From Pseudomonas sp. MMS21 TM103 (lineage in GTDB: Bacteria > Pseudomonadota > Gammaproteobacteria > Pseudomonadales > Pseudomonadaceae), in NCBI RefSeq assembly GCF_022132145.1, contig NZ_JAJISP010000005.1, positions 124,001 to 188,000 of the forward strand: a stretch of 64,000 bases of DNA, given 5' to 3'. The position numbers and the translations under genes were made by a program. A model generated the notes under the pieces. That model saw nothing but the letters and a program-made list of their open reading frames with translations. It was not told where the DNA came from and did no database searches. This document shows, piece after piece, positions 47,218 to 56,484 of the stretch. The first letter of the stretch is position 1. Every line of letters starts with the position of its first letter.

Positions 47218-47927
47218 CAGGCCAGCTCCTCTTCGAACCGTTCATTACGCCGCTCCAGCAGCACGCCCACGACGATCCCGCTGAACGCCGCAGCCAGCAA
47301 GCCGAGCTTGTACGGCCAGGCATGGCAGGCCAGCGCCACCGCACCGGCCACCAGCGCCGCCGCTACTTGCGGGCGATTGCGCAACATGGGGACGACGATG
47401 CCGATAAAGGTCGCCAGCATGGCGAAGTCCAACCCCCAGGCGGCCAGGTTCGGCACGCGCTGGCCAAACAGCACGCCGATCAGGGTGCACAGTTGCCAGT
47501 TCAGGTACATGGCCAGGGCCGCCCCGAGAAAGTACCAGTGCTTGTGCGCCAAGCTGTCCGCCGCGGTGTAGCGCTGGAGCACCACCGCGTAGGCCTCGTC
47601 GGTCAGCCAGAAGGCCAGCGGCATGCGCCAACGCTTGGGCAGATGACGGACAAAGGGCTGCAGGCTGGCGCTGTACAGGGCGTGGCGCAGGTTGACCACC
47701 AGGGTGGTGAGCAGCAACACGACCAGGCCGGTACCGGCGCCAAGCAAGCTGATGGCGATGAACTGCGCCGAACCGGCGAACACCAGCAACGACATGCCGA
47801 GGGTCTGCCAGGGGCTCAGGCCGGCGGCGCCGGCCAGGCTACCGAAGATGATGCCGAAGGGCATGGCGCCAAGCAGCATCGGCAGCATGTCGCGGGCGCC
47901 CTGGGCAAATTCGTGTTGACGGGACAT
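47217..47927 (-). CDS. azlC: AzlC-family branched-chain amino acid exporter
   Basis: A 236-residue membrane protein with seven or eight helices and the AzlC hallmarks LGAMPFGIIFGSLAGAAG, VFAGSAQFIAISLLGAG and VNLRHALYSASLQPF. With AzlD it exports valine/leucine-type amino acids. The ATG at 47927 follows a GGAGGCTCC ribosome site. No Lrp-like gene is adjacent; the nearest regulator is the araC-type gene at 48250, which is read in the same direction toward azlC. Confidence 0.9.
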   Translation of the reverse strand: MSRQHEFAQGARDMLPMLLGAMPFGIIFGSLAGAAGLSPWQTLGMSLLVFAGSAQFIAISLLGAGTGLVVLLLTTLVVNLRHALYSASLQPFVRHLPKRWRMPLAFWLTDEAYAVVLQRYTAADSLAHKHWYFLGAALAMYLNWQLCTLIGVLFGQRVPNLAAWGLDFAMLATFIGIVVPMLRNRPQVAAALVAGAVALACHAWPYKLGLLAAAFSGIVVGVLLERRNERFEEELA

Positions 47928-48043
47928 GGAGCCTCCTTGGGCTGCGCAGGTTACACCGCAGCTCGAAGACGGTCTTGAACGATCTTGCGCAGTCAAACAG
48001 TGACGGGGCGCCTGCATGGGGCCTGAGCGGCCGGGCGGCGCAA

Positions 48044-48096
48044 GCTGAGTTTCGCGAAGCCCAACACCCTTATTTTGTTGGGCTTCGTTTCTCAGC
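48044..48096. repeat. Palindromic element with CGAAGCCCAACA arms
   Basis: CGAAGCCCAACA (48055-48066) and its exact complement (48076-48087) flank a 9-base loop; GCTGAG and CTCAGC extend the stem outside. The adjoining CCAACCTACGA belongs to the same familiar proteobacterial repeat type. It sits in the 322-bp azlC-araC gap, which otherwise only holds the element at 48184. Confidence 0.75.
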
Positions 48097-48183
48097 GCCA
48101 ACCTACGATTTGCAGCCAATTGCCATTCTCGGACAGGCCGCTAGAAAACCACCGCGAAATCATTGCCAGGATGACTTCGACCC

Positions 48184-48253
48184 GTAGGGTGTGCGGGGCC
48201 GCCTAGGCCGCGCGCACCAAATACCCGTCAACGGTGCGCAGAGCGCACCCTAC
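48184..48253. repeat. Interspersed ~70-bp palindromic element, copy 2
   Basis: GTAGGGTG at the left and CGCACCCTAC at the right frame the core GGGGCCGCCTAGGCCG (48195-48210) and a GGTGCGCA arm (48233-48240). It is the inverted counterpart of the element at 25345-25413. Its right end supplies the TAG stop of the araC-type gene. Confidence 0.75.
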
Positions 48254-49095
48254 GCGGGGAGGCCGCAGCAGGCCTTGCGGTAGGCGCCCGGGCCGACGCC
48301 ATAGGTCTGCTTGAATTGCCGGCTCAGGTGGCTCTGGTCGGCGAAGCCCAGCTGCATAGCCACGCTCAGGGGCGCGCAGCCGGTTTTCAGCAGGCCACGC
48401 GCCCGCTCCAGGCGCCGCTGCATCAACCAGGCATGCGGCGGCAAGCCGGTGGCGCGACGAAATACCCGGGCGAAATGAAACGGCGAGAGATTGACCACGG
48501 CCGCCAATTGCTCCAGCGACGGCGGGTCGCACAACTGACTGGCCAATAGTTCCTTGCCCAGCGCCACGGCGCGCGGCTCCTGAGCGACGCCTCCCGGTGA
48601 CGGTAGGCGCGCATAGCGCTGCAGCAACTCGAGAATCACTTCACGCCAGAGGGTCTGGCGCTGCAGGGTGCAGGCCTGCGACTCCTCCAGCAGTCGGTGC
48701 AGCGCACTCAAACGCGACGCCAAAGCCGGGTCCTGGTGCACGGCATCGTGGAACATTGGCGGCGCGGCATGGGGCAAATCGAGTTCGACCAACAGCGTCT
48801 CAAGCGTACCGGGCGGCGGGTAGAACACCCGGTACTGCCAGCCCTGCTCGACGCCCTTGGAGCCGGTGTGCACTTCGTCCGGGTTGAGCAGGGCGATGCT
48901 GCCAGCACCCGCCAGGTGCTCGACGCCGCGATAGCGATAACGTTCGGCACCGGCTTCAAGCACGGCGATCACATGACTGTCATGCACATGCGGAGCAAAA
49001 CGGTGCTCGATAAAACGCGCGGACAACAGCTCCAGCCCGTGCAAATCTTCACTGGTACTGAAGCGTGCGCGCTCCTCTCCCGTCAGCGGCTGCAT
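48250..49095 (-). CDS. AraC-family regulator with cupin domain
   Basis: A 281-residue regulator. Residues about 1-150 form an AraC-type cupin sensor (HRFAPHVHDSHVIAVLEAGA, GSIALLNPDEVHTG) and the last 100 carry two helix-turn-helix motifs (LEQLAAVVNLSPFHFARVFR and VAMQLGFADQSHLSRQFKQT). The TAG stop lies in a repeat element. The GNAT gene lies four bases upstream on the same strand and azlCD lies downstream on the same strand, which suggests but does not prove control of amino-acid export. Confidence 0.9.
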   Translation of the reverse strand: MQPLTGEERARFSTSEDLHGLELLSARFIEHRFAPHVHDSHVIAVLEAGAERYRYRGVEHLAGAGSIALLNPDEVHTGSKGVEQGWQYRVFYPPPGTLETLLVELDLPHAAPPMFHDAVHQDPALASRLSALHRLLEESQACTLQRQTLWREVILELLQRYARLPSPGGVAQEPRAVALGKELLASQLCDPPSLEQLAAVVNLSPFHFARVFRRATGLPPHAWLMQRRLERARGLLKTGCAPLSVAMQLGFADQSHLSRQFKQTYGVGPGAYRKACCGLPA

Positions 49096-49098
49096 GGG

Positions 49099-49668
49099 TC
49101 AGGCACCGAAACGCGCCTCCAGCTCTTGCTTGAGCGACGGCCATTGCTGATCGGTGATGCTGTACAGCACGCTGTCGTCCAGGCGCCCGTCGGCCAGCCG
49201 GCGATGATTGCGCAGCACGCCCTCGCGTTGCGCACCGAGTTTTTCGATGGCACGCTGCGAACGCAGGTTGCTGGCGGCGGTTTTCAACTGCACGCGCACC
49301 ATGCGCCAATTCTCGAAGGCGTGGCGCAGCATCAGGTACTTGACCATGAGGTTCAGGCCGGTGCCGTGCTGACTGTGATCGAGCCAGGTCCAGCCGATTT
49401 CGGTGGCGGGCAGCGCCGGCATGAAGTCGCCGAAACGGGTCGTGCCCACCAGCTGGTCGCCGAGGCGGATGACGAACGGCAGCGCCTTGCCTTCACGCTG
49501 GTCGATCAGGCCTTGGCGGTACCAATCCAGGCGCTGGGCGCCACTCATGTGGTTCAGCTCCTGGCGATTGGCTTCGGCCAGGGCGACCAACGCCGGGATA
49601 TCGGCATCGAGCATCGGTTCGATACGCAGCGCGCCGCGCTGCAGGGTAATCAATTGCGGCTTGAACAT
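49099..49668 (-). CDS. GNAT-family N-acetyltransferase (RimL-like)
   Basis: A 189-residue GNAT acetyltransferase. The RimJ/RimL-type pattern is visible: IEPMLDADIPALVALAEANR, EIGWTWLDHSQHGTGLN and a pyrophosphate-loop-like LRSQRAIEKLGAQREGVLRN. It acetylates an amine from acetyl-CoA; the acceptor (ribosomal protein N-terminus or small molecule) is unknown. It ends four bases before the araC start and is likely cotranscribed. Confidence 0.88.
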   Translation of the reverse strand: MFKPQLITLQRGALRIEPMLDADIPALVALAEANRQELNHMSGAQRLDWYRQGLIDQREGKALPFVIRLGDQLVGTTRFGDFMPALPATEIGWTWLDHSQHGTGLNLMVKYLMLRHAFENWRMVRVQLKTAASNLRSQRAIEKLGAQREGVLRNHRRLADGRLDDSVLYSITDQQWPSLKQELEARFGA

Positions 49669-49916
49669 GGGGTCCCTCCTCCGACTAGACGCAAGCGCGC
49701 CACGCTAACAGGGCAGACGCCCGACCACAATTACCAGGAGGTAGCAGCCGACTGGTTGTTGTCCCGGCCTGCGACCTTGGTAGCGCCTGACGGCACGGCA
49801 CTTTACTGCGACACTGCTGAGGATTCATTTGAAGTATGGTCTCGTCTCAAAGGGGCTGTAGTCAGCACCTGAATTAAGACCGGGCAAGTCCCATATAGTT
49901 TGCTGTCGGAGTACCC

Positions 49917-52900
49917 ATGTCGTTGTCCAGCGGACTGATCGCTGCAGTCGCCTTGACCTATATGGCCATTCTATTCGCCATCGCCTTTTATGGTGACCGC
50001 CGCCGCGCGCCCTTGCCGCCGCGCATGCGCGCCTGGGTCTACAGCCTGTCTCTGGCGGTCTACTGCACCAGCTGGACCTTCTTCGGCGCGGTCGGCCAGG
50101 CTGCCGAGCAGCTCTGGTCATTTCTGCCAATCTACCTCGGGCCGATCATCCTCATGCTGTTCGCCCCCTGGGTGCTGCAGAAGATGGTGATGATCAGCAA
50201 AGAGGAGAACATCACCTCGATCGCTGACTTCATTGCGGCGCGCTACGGTAAATCCCAGGCCCTGGCGGTAGTCGTGGCGCTGATCTGCCTGGTGGGTGTG
50301 CTGCCCTATATTGCCCTGCAACTCAAAGGCATCGTCCTCGGTGTCAACCTGCTGATCGGCGCTGGCGCCGACTCCGTGGGCACCCGCGCGCAGGACACCG
50401 CGCTGATCGTATCGCTGGTTCTGGCGCTGTTTACCATCCTGTTTGGCACCCGCAACCTGGACGTCACCGAGCATCACCGCGGCATGGTGCTGGCGATCGC
50501 CTTCGAATCGATTGTCAAACTGCTGGCCTTTCTCGCTGTCGGCGCGTTCGTCACCTACGGCCTCTATAACGGTTTCGGCGATCTGTTCGACCAGGCCCGC
50601 AGCACCCCCGCACTCGACGATTTCTGGGCCGAGGCGGTGAACTGGCCAGCCATGATGACGCTGACCGGCATGTCGATGATCGCTATCATCTGCCTGCCGC
50701 GACAGTTCCACGTCACTGTGGTGGAAAACATTGAACCCCGGGACCTGCGCCTGGCCCGTTGGGTATTTCCGGCCTACCTGGTGCTGGCCGCACTGTTCGT
50801 CGTACCCATTGCCCTGGCCGGGCAGATGATTCTGCCGGCCGGCGTGACGCCAGACTCCTTCGTGATCAGCCTGCCGCTGGCCCAAGCGCACCCGGCTCTC
50901 GCCGTGCTGGCCTTCATCGGTGGCGCCTCGGCCGCCACCGGCATGGTCATCGTCGCCTCGGTGGCTCTGTCGACCATGATCTCCAACGACATGCTGCTGC
51001 CCTGGCTGTTGCATCGGCAGAACACCGAGCGGCCATTCGAGGCCTTCCGCCACTGGATGCTCACGGCGCGCCGGGTGAGCATCGTGCTGATCCTGCTGCT
51101 GGCCTATGTCTGCTACCGCCTGCTGGGCTCCAACGCCAGCCTGGCAACCATTGGCCAGGTCTCGTTCGCCGCCATCAGCCAGTTGGCGCCGGCGATGTTC
51201 GGCGCCCTGGTCTGGAAGCAGGCCAACCGCCGCGGCGTATTTGCCGGAATGGCCCTCGGCGCACTGATCTGGTTCTACACCCTGATCATGCCGCTGGTGG
51301 CACGCGGCCTCGGCTGGTCGCTGGACAGCCTGCCAGGCCTACAAGGCCTGCTCTACGCGCCGATCGGCTTCGAGGTCGACCCCCTGACTCGCGGCGTGGT
51401 GCTATCGCTGGCCGGCAACTTCCTGCTGTTCGCCTGGGTGTCCTACTTCTCCCGTACGCGGGTTTCCGAACACTGGCAAGCCGGCCGTTTCATCGGTCAC
51501 GACTTCGGTGCCAAACCGAGCAACCGCAGCCTGCTGGCGGTTCAGGTCAACGACTTGCTGATACTCGCCAGCCGCTTCGTCGGCGAGGAGCGCGCCCGAC
51601 AGAGCTTCATGCGCTGCGCCTACCGCCAGGGCCAGAGTTTCAACCCCAACCTGCCGGCCAACAGCGAGTGGATCGCCCACACCGAACGCCTGCTCGCCGG
51701 GGTACTCGGCGCCTCCTCGACCCGCGCGGTGGTCAAGGCGGCCATCGAGGGGCGCGAGATGCAGGTCGAGGATGTGGTGCGTATCGTCGACGAAGCCAGC
51801 GAGGTGCTGCAGTTCAACCGCGCCCTGCTGCAAGGTGCGATCGAGAACATCACCCAGGGCATCAGCGTGGTCGACCAGGCGCTGCGTCTGGTGGCCTGGA
51901 ACCATCGGTATGTCGAGCTGTTCGACTACCCGGAAGGCCTGATCTATGTCGGCCGGCCGATTGCCGAGATCATCCGCTTCAACGCCGAACGCGGCATGCT
52001 CGGCGACGGCGATGTCGAGGAAAGCATCGCCAGGCGCCTGCACTGGATGCGCCAGGGCACCGCCCACACTTATGAGCGCACCTTCCCCAATGGCCGGGTG
52101 ATCGAACTGATCGGCAACCCGATGCCCGGCGGCGGCTTCGTCATGAGCTTCACCGACATCACCGAGTTCCGCGAAGCCGAGCGAGCGCTCAAGGACGCCA
52201 ACGAAGGCCTGGAACAGCGGGTCGCCGAACGCACCCATGAACTGTCGCAACTGAACCAGGCGCTGACCGAGGCCAAGGGCGTGGCCGAGGCGGCCAACCA
52301 ATCGAAAACCCGCTTTCTCGCCGCCGTCAGCCACGACCTGATGCAGCCGCTGAACGCCGCGCGGCTGTTCTCCGCCGCACTCTCCCATCAGGAGGACGCG
52401 CTACCGCGCGAAGCCAAGGAACTGGTGCGCCATCTGGACAGCTCGCTGCGCTCGGCGGAAGACCTGATCAGCGACTTGCTGGACATCTCGCGCCTGGAGA
52501 ATGGCCGCATCACCCCGGACCGCAACGCCTTCGTCCTCAACAACCTGTTCGACACCCTGGGCGCCGAATTCAAGGTACTGGCCGCCGAATGCGGCGTCGA
52601 CTTCCGCCTGCGCGGCAGTCACCTGCGCGTGGACAGCGACAGCAAACTGCTGCGCCGGGTGCTGCAGAACTTTCTCACCAACGCCTTCCGCTACGCCAAG
52701 GGTCGCGTGCTGCTGGGCGTGCGCCGCTCAGGCGGGCAACTGCGCCTGGAAGTCTGGGATCGCGGCCCCGGTATCCCGGAAGACAAGCGCAAAGTGATCT
52801 TCGAGGAATTCAAGCGCCTGGACAGCCACCAGACCCGCGCCGAAAAAGGCCTCGGCCTCGGCCTGGCAATTGCTGACGGCCTGTGCCGGGTGCTTGAGCA

Positions 52901-53393
52901 CAAGCTGGAGGTGCAGTCCTGGCCGGGCAAGGGCAGCATGTTCAGCGTCACCGTGCCACTGGCCCGCACTCCAGTGGCCAAGCCCAAGCCGGCCAGCGCC
53001 GAACTCAACGGCCAGCTGCTGACCGGCAGTCAGGTGCTGTGCATCGACAACGAGGACAGCATCCTCACCGGCATGCACAGCCTGCTGTCACGCTGGGGCT
53101 GCCAGGTATGGACTGCGCGCAATCGCCTGGAATGCGAACACCTGCTCAGCGAGGACGTCCGCCCGCACCTGGCCCTGATCGACTACCACCTCGACGAAGG
53201 CGAAACCGGCACCGAGTTGATGGCCTGGCTGCGCACCCGTCTGGGCGAGCCGGTGCCCGGTGTGGTGATCAGCGCCGACGGCCGCCCCGAAGTGATTGCC
53301 GAAGTCCACGCCGCAGGCCTCGATTACTTGGCCAAGCCAGTCAAACCCGCAGCCTTGCGCGCCCTGCTCAGCCGCCACCTGACGCTGCGCTAG
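49917..53393 (+). CDS. Hybrid histidine kinase with sodium/solute symporter-like sensor
   Basis: A 1158-residue fusion: an SSS-type membrane domain of about 12-13 helices (residues 1-480), a PAS segment (about 620-740), a HisKA domain with the phospho-acceptor His in AAVSHDLMQPLNAARLF near 807, an HATPase domain (WDRGPGIPEDKR, KGLGLGLAIADGLC) and a C-terminal receiver with Asp in LALIDYHLDE near 1087 and Lys in YLAKPVKP. It resembles the CbrA/NahK-type kinases; I recall PA3271 as the equivalent. The partner regulator is not adjacent. The symporter part may sense or carry its ligand. Confidence 0.92.
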   Translation: MSLSSGLIAAVALTYMAILFAIAFYGDRRRAPLPPRMRAWVYSLSLAVYCTSWTFFGAVGQAAEQLWSFLPIYLGPIILMLFAPWVLQKMVMISKEENITSIADFIAARYGKSQALAVVVALICLVGVLPYIALQLKGIVLGVNLLIGAGADSVGTRAQDTALIVSLVLALFTILFGTRNLDVTEHHRGMVLAIAFESIVKLLAFLAVGAFVTYGLYNGFGDLFDQARSTPALDDFWAEAVNWPAMMTLTGMSMIAIICLPRQFHVTVVENIEPRDLRLARWVFPAYLVLAALFVVPIALAGQMILPAGVTPDSFVISLPLAQAHPALAVLAFIGGASAATGMVIVASVALSTMISNDMLLPWLLHRQNTERPFEAFRHWMLTARRVSIVLILLLAYVCYRLLGSNASLATIGQVSFAAISQLAPAMFGALVWKQANRRGVFAGMALGALIWFYTLIMPLVARGLGWSLDSLPGLQGLLYAPIGFEVDPLTRGVVLSLAGNFLLFAWVSYFSRTRVSEHWQAGRFIGHDFGAKPSNRSLLAVQVNDLLILASRFVGEERARQSFMRCAYRQGQSFNPNLPANSEWIAHTERLLAGVLGASSTRAVVKAAIEGREMQVEDVVRIVDEASEVLQFNRALLQGAIENITQGISVVDQALRLVAWNHRYVELFDYPEGLIYVGRPIAEIIRFNAERGMLGDGDVEESIARRLHWMRQGTAHTYERTFPNGRVIELIGNPMPGGGFVMSFTDITEFREAERALKDANEGLEQRVAERTHELSQLNQALTEAKGVAEAANQSKTRFLAAVSHDLMQPLNAARLFSAALSHQEDALPREAKELVRHLDSSLRSAEDLISDLLDISRLENGRITPDRNAFVLNNLFDTLGAEFKVLAAECGVDFRLRGSHLRVDSDSKLLRRVLQNFLTNAFRYAKGRVLLGVRRSGGQLRLEVWDRGPGIPEDKRKVIFEEFKRLDSHQTRAEKGLGLGLAIADGLCRVLEHKLEVQSWPGKGSMFSVTVPLARTPVAKPKPASAELNGQLLTGSQVLCIDNEDSILTGMHSLLSRWGCQVWTARNRLECEHLLSEDVRPHLALIDYHLDEGETGTELMAWLRTRLGEPVPGVVISADGRPEVIAEVHAAGLDYLAKPVKPAALRALLSRHLTLR

Positions 53394-53411
53394 GCTGGCC
53401 GCGCGAACCGC

Positions 53412-53488
53412 TCGCGGCTGAAGCCCCTCCCACAAGATGTAATGCTCGATGTAACGCGCGCTCCCCGTGGAAGCGGCTTCAGCCACGA
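53412..53488. repeat. REP-type inverted pair
   Basis: TCGCGGCTGAAGCCCCTCC at 53412 and its near-complement GGAAGCGGCTTCAGCCACGA ending at 53488 face each other 33 bp apart. This is the familiar Pseudomonas REP core (GGCTTCAGCC) in head-to-head form. It lies after the hybrid kinase gene and may protect its mRNA 3' end. Just beyond, GCTCGCCCACTG is directly repeated at 53506 and 53537. Confidence 0.8.
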
Positions 53489-53587
53489 TTGCCAGTGGCC
53501 GCGACGCTCGCCCACTGACCTGCCGCAATGCGCCGCGCTCGCCCACTGGCTAAACTGCCAACAACCCGCCCCGCTCAAGGACGCAGC

Positions 53588-54844
53588 ATGCCCGAGACTC
53601 TGGATACCCTGTTGAACCTCGCCAGCGCTCTGGCCATCGGCCTGTTGATCGGCGCCGAGCGTGGCTGGCACCAGCGCAAAGTAGAGGAAGGCGGCCGTGT
53701 CGCCGGCATCCGCACCTTTGCCTTGACCGGGTTGCTCGGTGGCTTCGCCATGTTTCTCGGCGAGCGCTTCGGCATGGTCGCCTGGGCGGTCATCTTCGTC
53801 GGTTTCGCCGCGCTGGTACTCGCCTCGTACTTCGGCGACCTGCTGCAGTTAGGCGACCGCGGCCTGACCAGCGAAGTGGCGATGCTGATCACCTTCATCC
53901 TCGGCAGCCTGGCAGTCGCCGGACACCCGCCCCTTGCCGCTGCCGGTGCCGTGGCGGTGGCTCTGCTGCTGAGCCTAAAGCGAGTCATGCACTACTCGCT
54001 ACAGCAACTGAGCGAGCTCGAACTGTCCGGTGCGCTCCAGCTGCTGTTCATCTCCCTGGTAATACTGCCTGCCCTGCCCAATCAGGCTTATGGCCCCTGG
54101 CAGGTATTCAATCCCTATATCACCTGGTGGATGGTGGTATTGATCGCCGGCCTCGGTTTCGCCGCCTATGTGGCAATTCGCCTGGTCGGCACCCGCCATG
54201 GCCTGCTGATCACCGCGCTACTGGGCGGCATCGTCTCCTCCACCGCGATGACCGTCACCCTCGCCCGCCTGAACCAGCAGCGCGGCCTGCACGCCATACT
54301 GGCCTGCGGGCTGCTGGCAACCTCGGCACTGATGTTTCCCCGTGTGCTGCTGGAAGTCGGCCTGATCAATGCTCAATTGCTGCCGCGCCTGCTCTGGCCA
54401 TTGGGCGTGGCGGCCCTGATCTATGCCGGGGGCGCGCTGGCCTATTATCGCCTGGCCGGCAGCATGCCGGAGGAAAACGCCGCCCCCCCCCTGAAGAACC
54501 CCTTCGAGCTGGGCTCGGCGCTGCGCTTCGCTGCACTGCTGGTGCTGATCCTGTTTCTCGCGGAAGGCGCCCGGCGCTGGCTTGGCGATGCGGGCGTGTA
54601 TCTGGTGGCGCTGTTCTCCGGACTTGCCGACGTGGACCCCATCACCCTGACCCTGGCGCGCAGCGCCAAAGCCGAGCTGGCGCCCCAGGTCGCGGTGCAT
54701 GGCATCTACCTCGCGGTCTTGAGTAACAGCCTGATCAAGGGCTTGCTGATCGCCCTGATCGGCGGCCGTCAGCTGGCCCTGCGGACCCTGCCGGTGATGG
54801 CCGCCGGCCTGCTGGCGGGTGCAACAGTACTGCTGCTGGTTTGA
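53588..54844 (+). CDS. MgtC/SapB- and DUF4010-type membrane protein
   Basis: A 418-residue protein with about 12 hydrophobic helices. The first 140 residues match the MgtC/SapB domain (SALAIGLLIGAERGWHQRKV, GVAGIRTFALTGLLGG-like region) and the rest the DUF4010 domain (HGLLITALLGGIVSSTAMTV, SGLADVDPITLTLARSA). Start MPETLDTLLN at 53588, preceded by an AAGGACGC sequence. A role in Mg or other ion handling is often proposed for relatives but not established. It converges on rmuC. Confidence 0.88.
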   Translation: MPETLDTLLNLASALAIGLLIGAERGWHQRKVEEGGRVAGIRTFALTGLLGGFAMFLGERFGMVAWAVIFVGFAALVLASYFGDLLQLGDRGLTSEVAMLITFILGSLAVAGHPPLAAAGAVAVALLLSLKRVMHYSLQQLSELELSGALQLLFISLVILPALPNQAYGPWQVFNPYITWWMVVLIAGLGFAAYVAIRLVGTRHGLLITALLGGIVSSTAMTVTLARLNQQRGLHAILACGLLATSALMFPRVLLEVGLINAQLLPRLLWPLGVAALIYAGGALAYYRLAGSMPEENAAPPLKNPFELGSALRFAALLVLILFLAEGARRWLGDAGVYLVALFSGLADVDPITLTLARSAKAELAPQVAVHGIYLAVLSNSLIKGLLIALIGGRQLALRTLPVMAAGLLAGATVLLLV

Positions 54845-54927
54845 GCAACACCGCGCACAGGAGCGCCCGGCCGGCGCTTCGCTTCAGCCGCGAACGCTCA
54901 GGCAACCCCGAACAGGTTAGACACGCC

Positions 54928-56415
54928 CTACTGCGCCGTCTCATCCAACACCGCCACCCCGGCCGCCTGTTCGAGCAACTCGGGCGGCAGGCTCTTGCTC
55001 GCGCGGGCGCCGAGCAGTTTGAGGTTCTCCACCCGACTGATGATATTGCCGCGGCCGTCGCACAGCTTGTTGCGCGCTGCGGCATAGGCCTTGTCCAGTT
55101 GCTGCAGGCGCGCGCCGACTTCATCCAGATCCTGGATGAACGCGACGAACTTGTCGTACAGCGCCCCGGCGCGCTCGGCGATCTCGCGCGCGTTCTGGCC
55201 CTGTCGCTCCTGGCGCCAGAGGCTGTCGATCACCCGCAGGGTCGCCAGCAGGGTGGTCGGGCTGACGATCACGATGTTCTGCTCGAAGGCCTCCTGGAAC
55301 AGGCCGGTGTCGGCCTGCAGTGCCGCGGCGAAGGCTGCCTCGATCGGCACGAACAACAGCACGAAATCCAGACTGTGCAGGCCTTCCAGGCGCTGGTAAT
55401 CCTTCAGCGACAACCCCTTCAAATGACCACGCAACGACAGCACATGCTGCTTCAGGGCCTGCTGCCTGGTTGGCTCGTCTTCGCCGGCGATATATTGCTG
55501 ATAGGCCGTCAGGCTGACCTTGGCATCTACCACCACCTGCCGCTCGCCGGGCAACTGGATCAGCACATCGGGCTGGAAACGCTGACCGTCGGCGCTCTTC
55601 AGGCTGACTTGGGTCTGGTATTCGCGGCCCTTCTCCAGACCGGCATGCTCCAGCACCCGCTCCAGCACCAGCTCACCCCAGTTGCCCTGGGTCTTCTGCC
55701 CTTGCAGGGCGCGGGTCAGGTTGGTCGCTTCATCACCCAGACGCTGATTGAGCTGCTGCAGGCGCTCGAGCTCCTTGCCCAGGGAGAAGCGCTCGCGGGC
55801 TTCCTGCTGGTAGCTCTCCTCGACGCGTTTTTCGAAGGACTGGATGCGTTCCTTGAGCGGATCGAGCAACTGACCCAGGCGCTGCTGACTGGTCTCGGCA
55901 AAGCGCTGCTCGCGTTCGTCGAAGATCTTCCCGGCCAGCTCGGCGAACTGCGCACGCAGCTCATCGCGCGAGCCCTGCAGGTCGTCCAGGCGTTGCTGGT
56001 GGTTACCCTGCTGCTCGCGCAACTCGGCACTCAGGGCCGCCCGCTCGGCGCCCAGGCGACGCAATTCGGCTTCCTGCTGTTCACGCTGCTGTTGCCAGGC
56101 CAGCGCGGCCTCGCGGGCGATCTGCCGTTCGTGCTGCAGCAGTTCGGTCTCGCGCCGCTTGGCCGCCAGCTCGGCTTGCTGGTCGGCCTTGATCTCGCTG
56201 ATCTCGGCGAGCTCCTCGCGGCATTCATCGAGCTGCGCACCCAGGCCAGCCTGAGTCAACTGCGCGCTACTCAGGCGCTCCTGCAAGAGGCTGGATTCGA
56301 GTTGCGCACTGGCTGCACGCCGTTGCAGCGACCAGGCCAGCGCCAGCAGCGGCACGCCCGCAGCGGCCAAGCCGAGTAGCAGCGCAGGCAGCTGGAAAGG
56401 GAAATCGATTGGCAT
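54928..56415 (-). CDS. rmuC: DNA recombination protein RmuC
   Basis: A 495-residue protein with an N-terminal membrane helix (LPALLLGLAAAGVPLLALAW), a long coiled coil (about 30-190, Glu/Gln/Arg-rich) and the conserved nuclease-fold RmuC domain (about 210-450, with QGNWGELVLERVLEHAGLEK, DVLIQLPGERQVVVDAKVSL and VSPTTLLATLRVIDSLW). RmuC limits inversions at short inverted repeats. It follows the Sel1 gene on the same strand, 69 bp apart. Confidence 0.93.
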   Translation of the reverse strand: MPIDFPFQLPALLLGLAAAGVPLLALAWSLQRRAASAQLESSLLQERLSSAQLTQAGLGAQLDECREELAEISEIKADQQAELAAKRRETELLQHERQIAREAALAWQQQREQQEAELRRLGAERAALSAELREQQGNHQQRLDDLQGSRDELRAQFAELAGKIFDEREQRFAETSQQRLGQLLDPLKERIQSFEKRVEESYQQEARERFSLGKELERLQQLNQRLGDEATNLTRALQGQKTQGNWGELVLERVLEHAGLEKGREYQTQVSLKSADGQRFQPDVLIQLPGERQVVVDAKVSLTAYQQYIAGEDEPTRQQALKQHVLSLRGHLKGLSLKDYQRLEGLHSLDFVLLFVPIEAAFAAALQADTGLFQEAFEQNIVIVSPTTLLATLRVIDSLWRQERQGQNAREIAERAGALYDKFVAFIQDLDEVGARLQQLDKAYAAARNKLCDGRGNIISRVENLKLLGARASKSLPPELLEQAAGVAVLDETAQ

Positions 56416-56484
56416 AAGCGGCTCCGCGCAAGATTGCCGGGCAGTATACCCAGCCCGGCCCCGCGCAGAACGCTCAGGCGGGGA

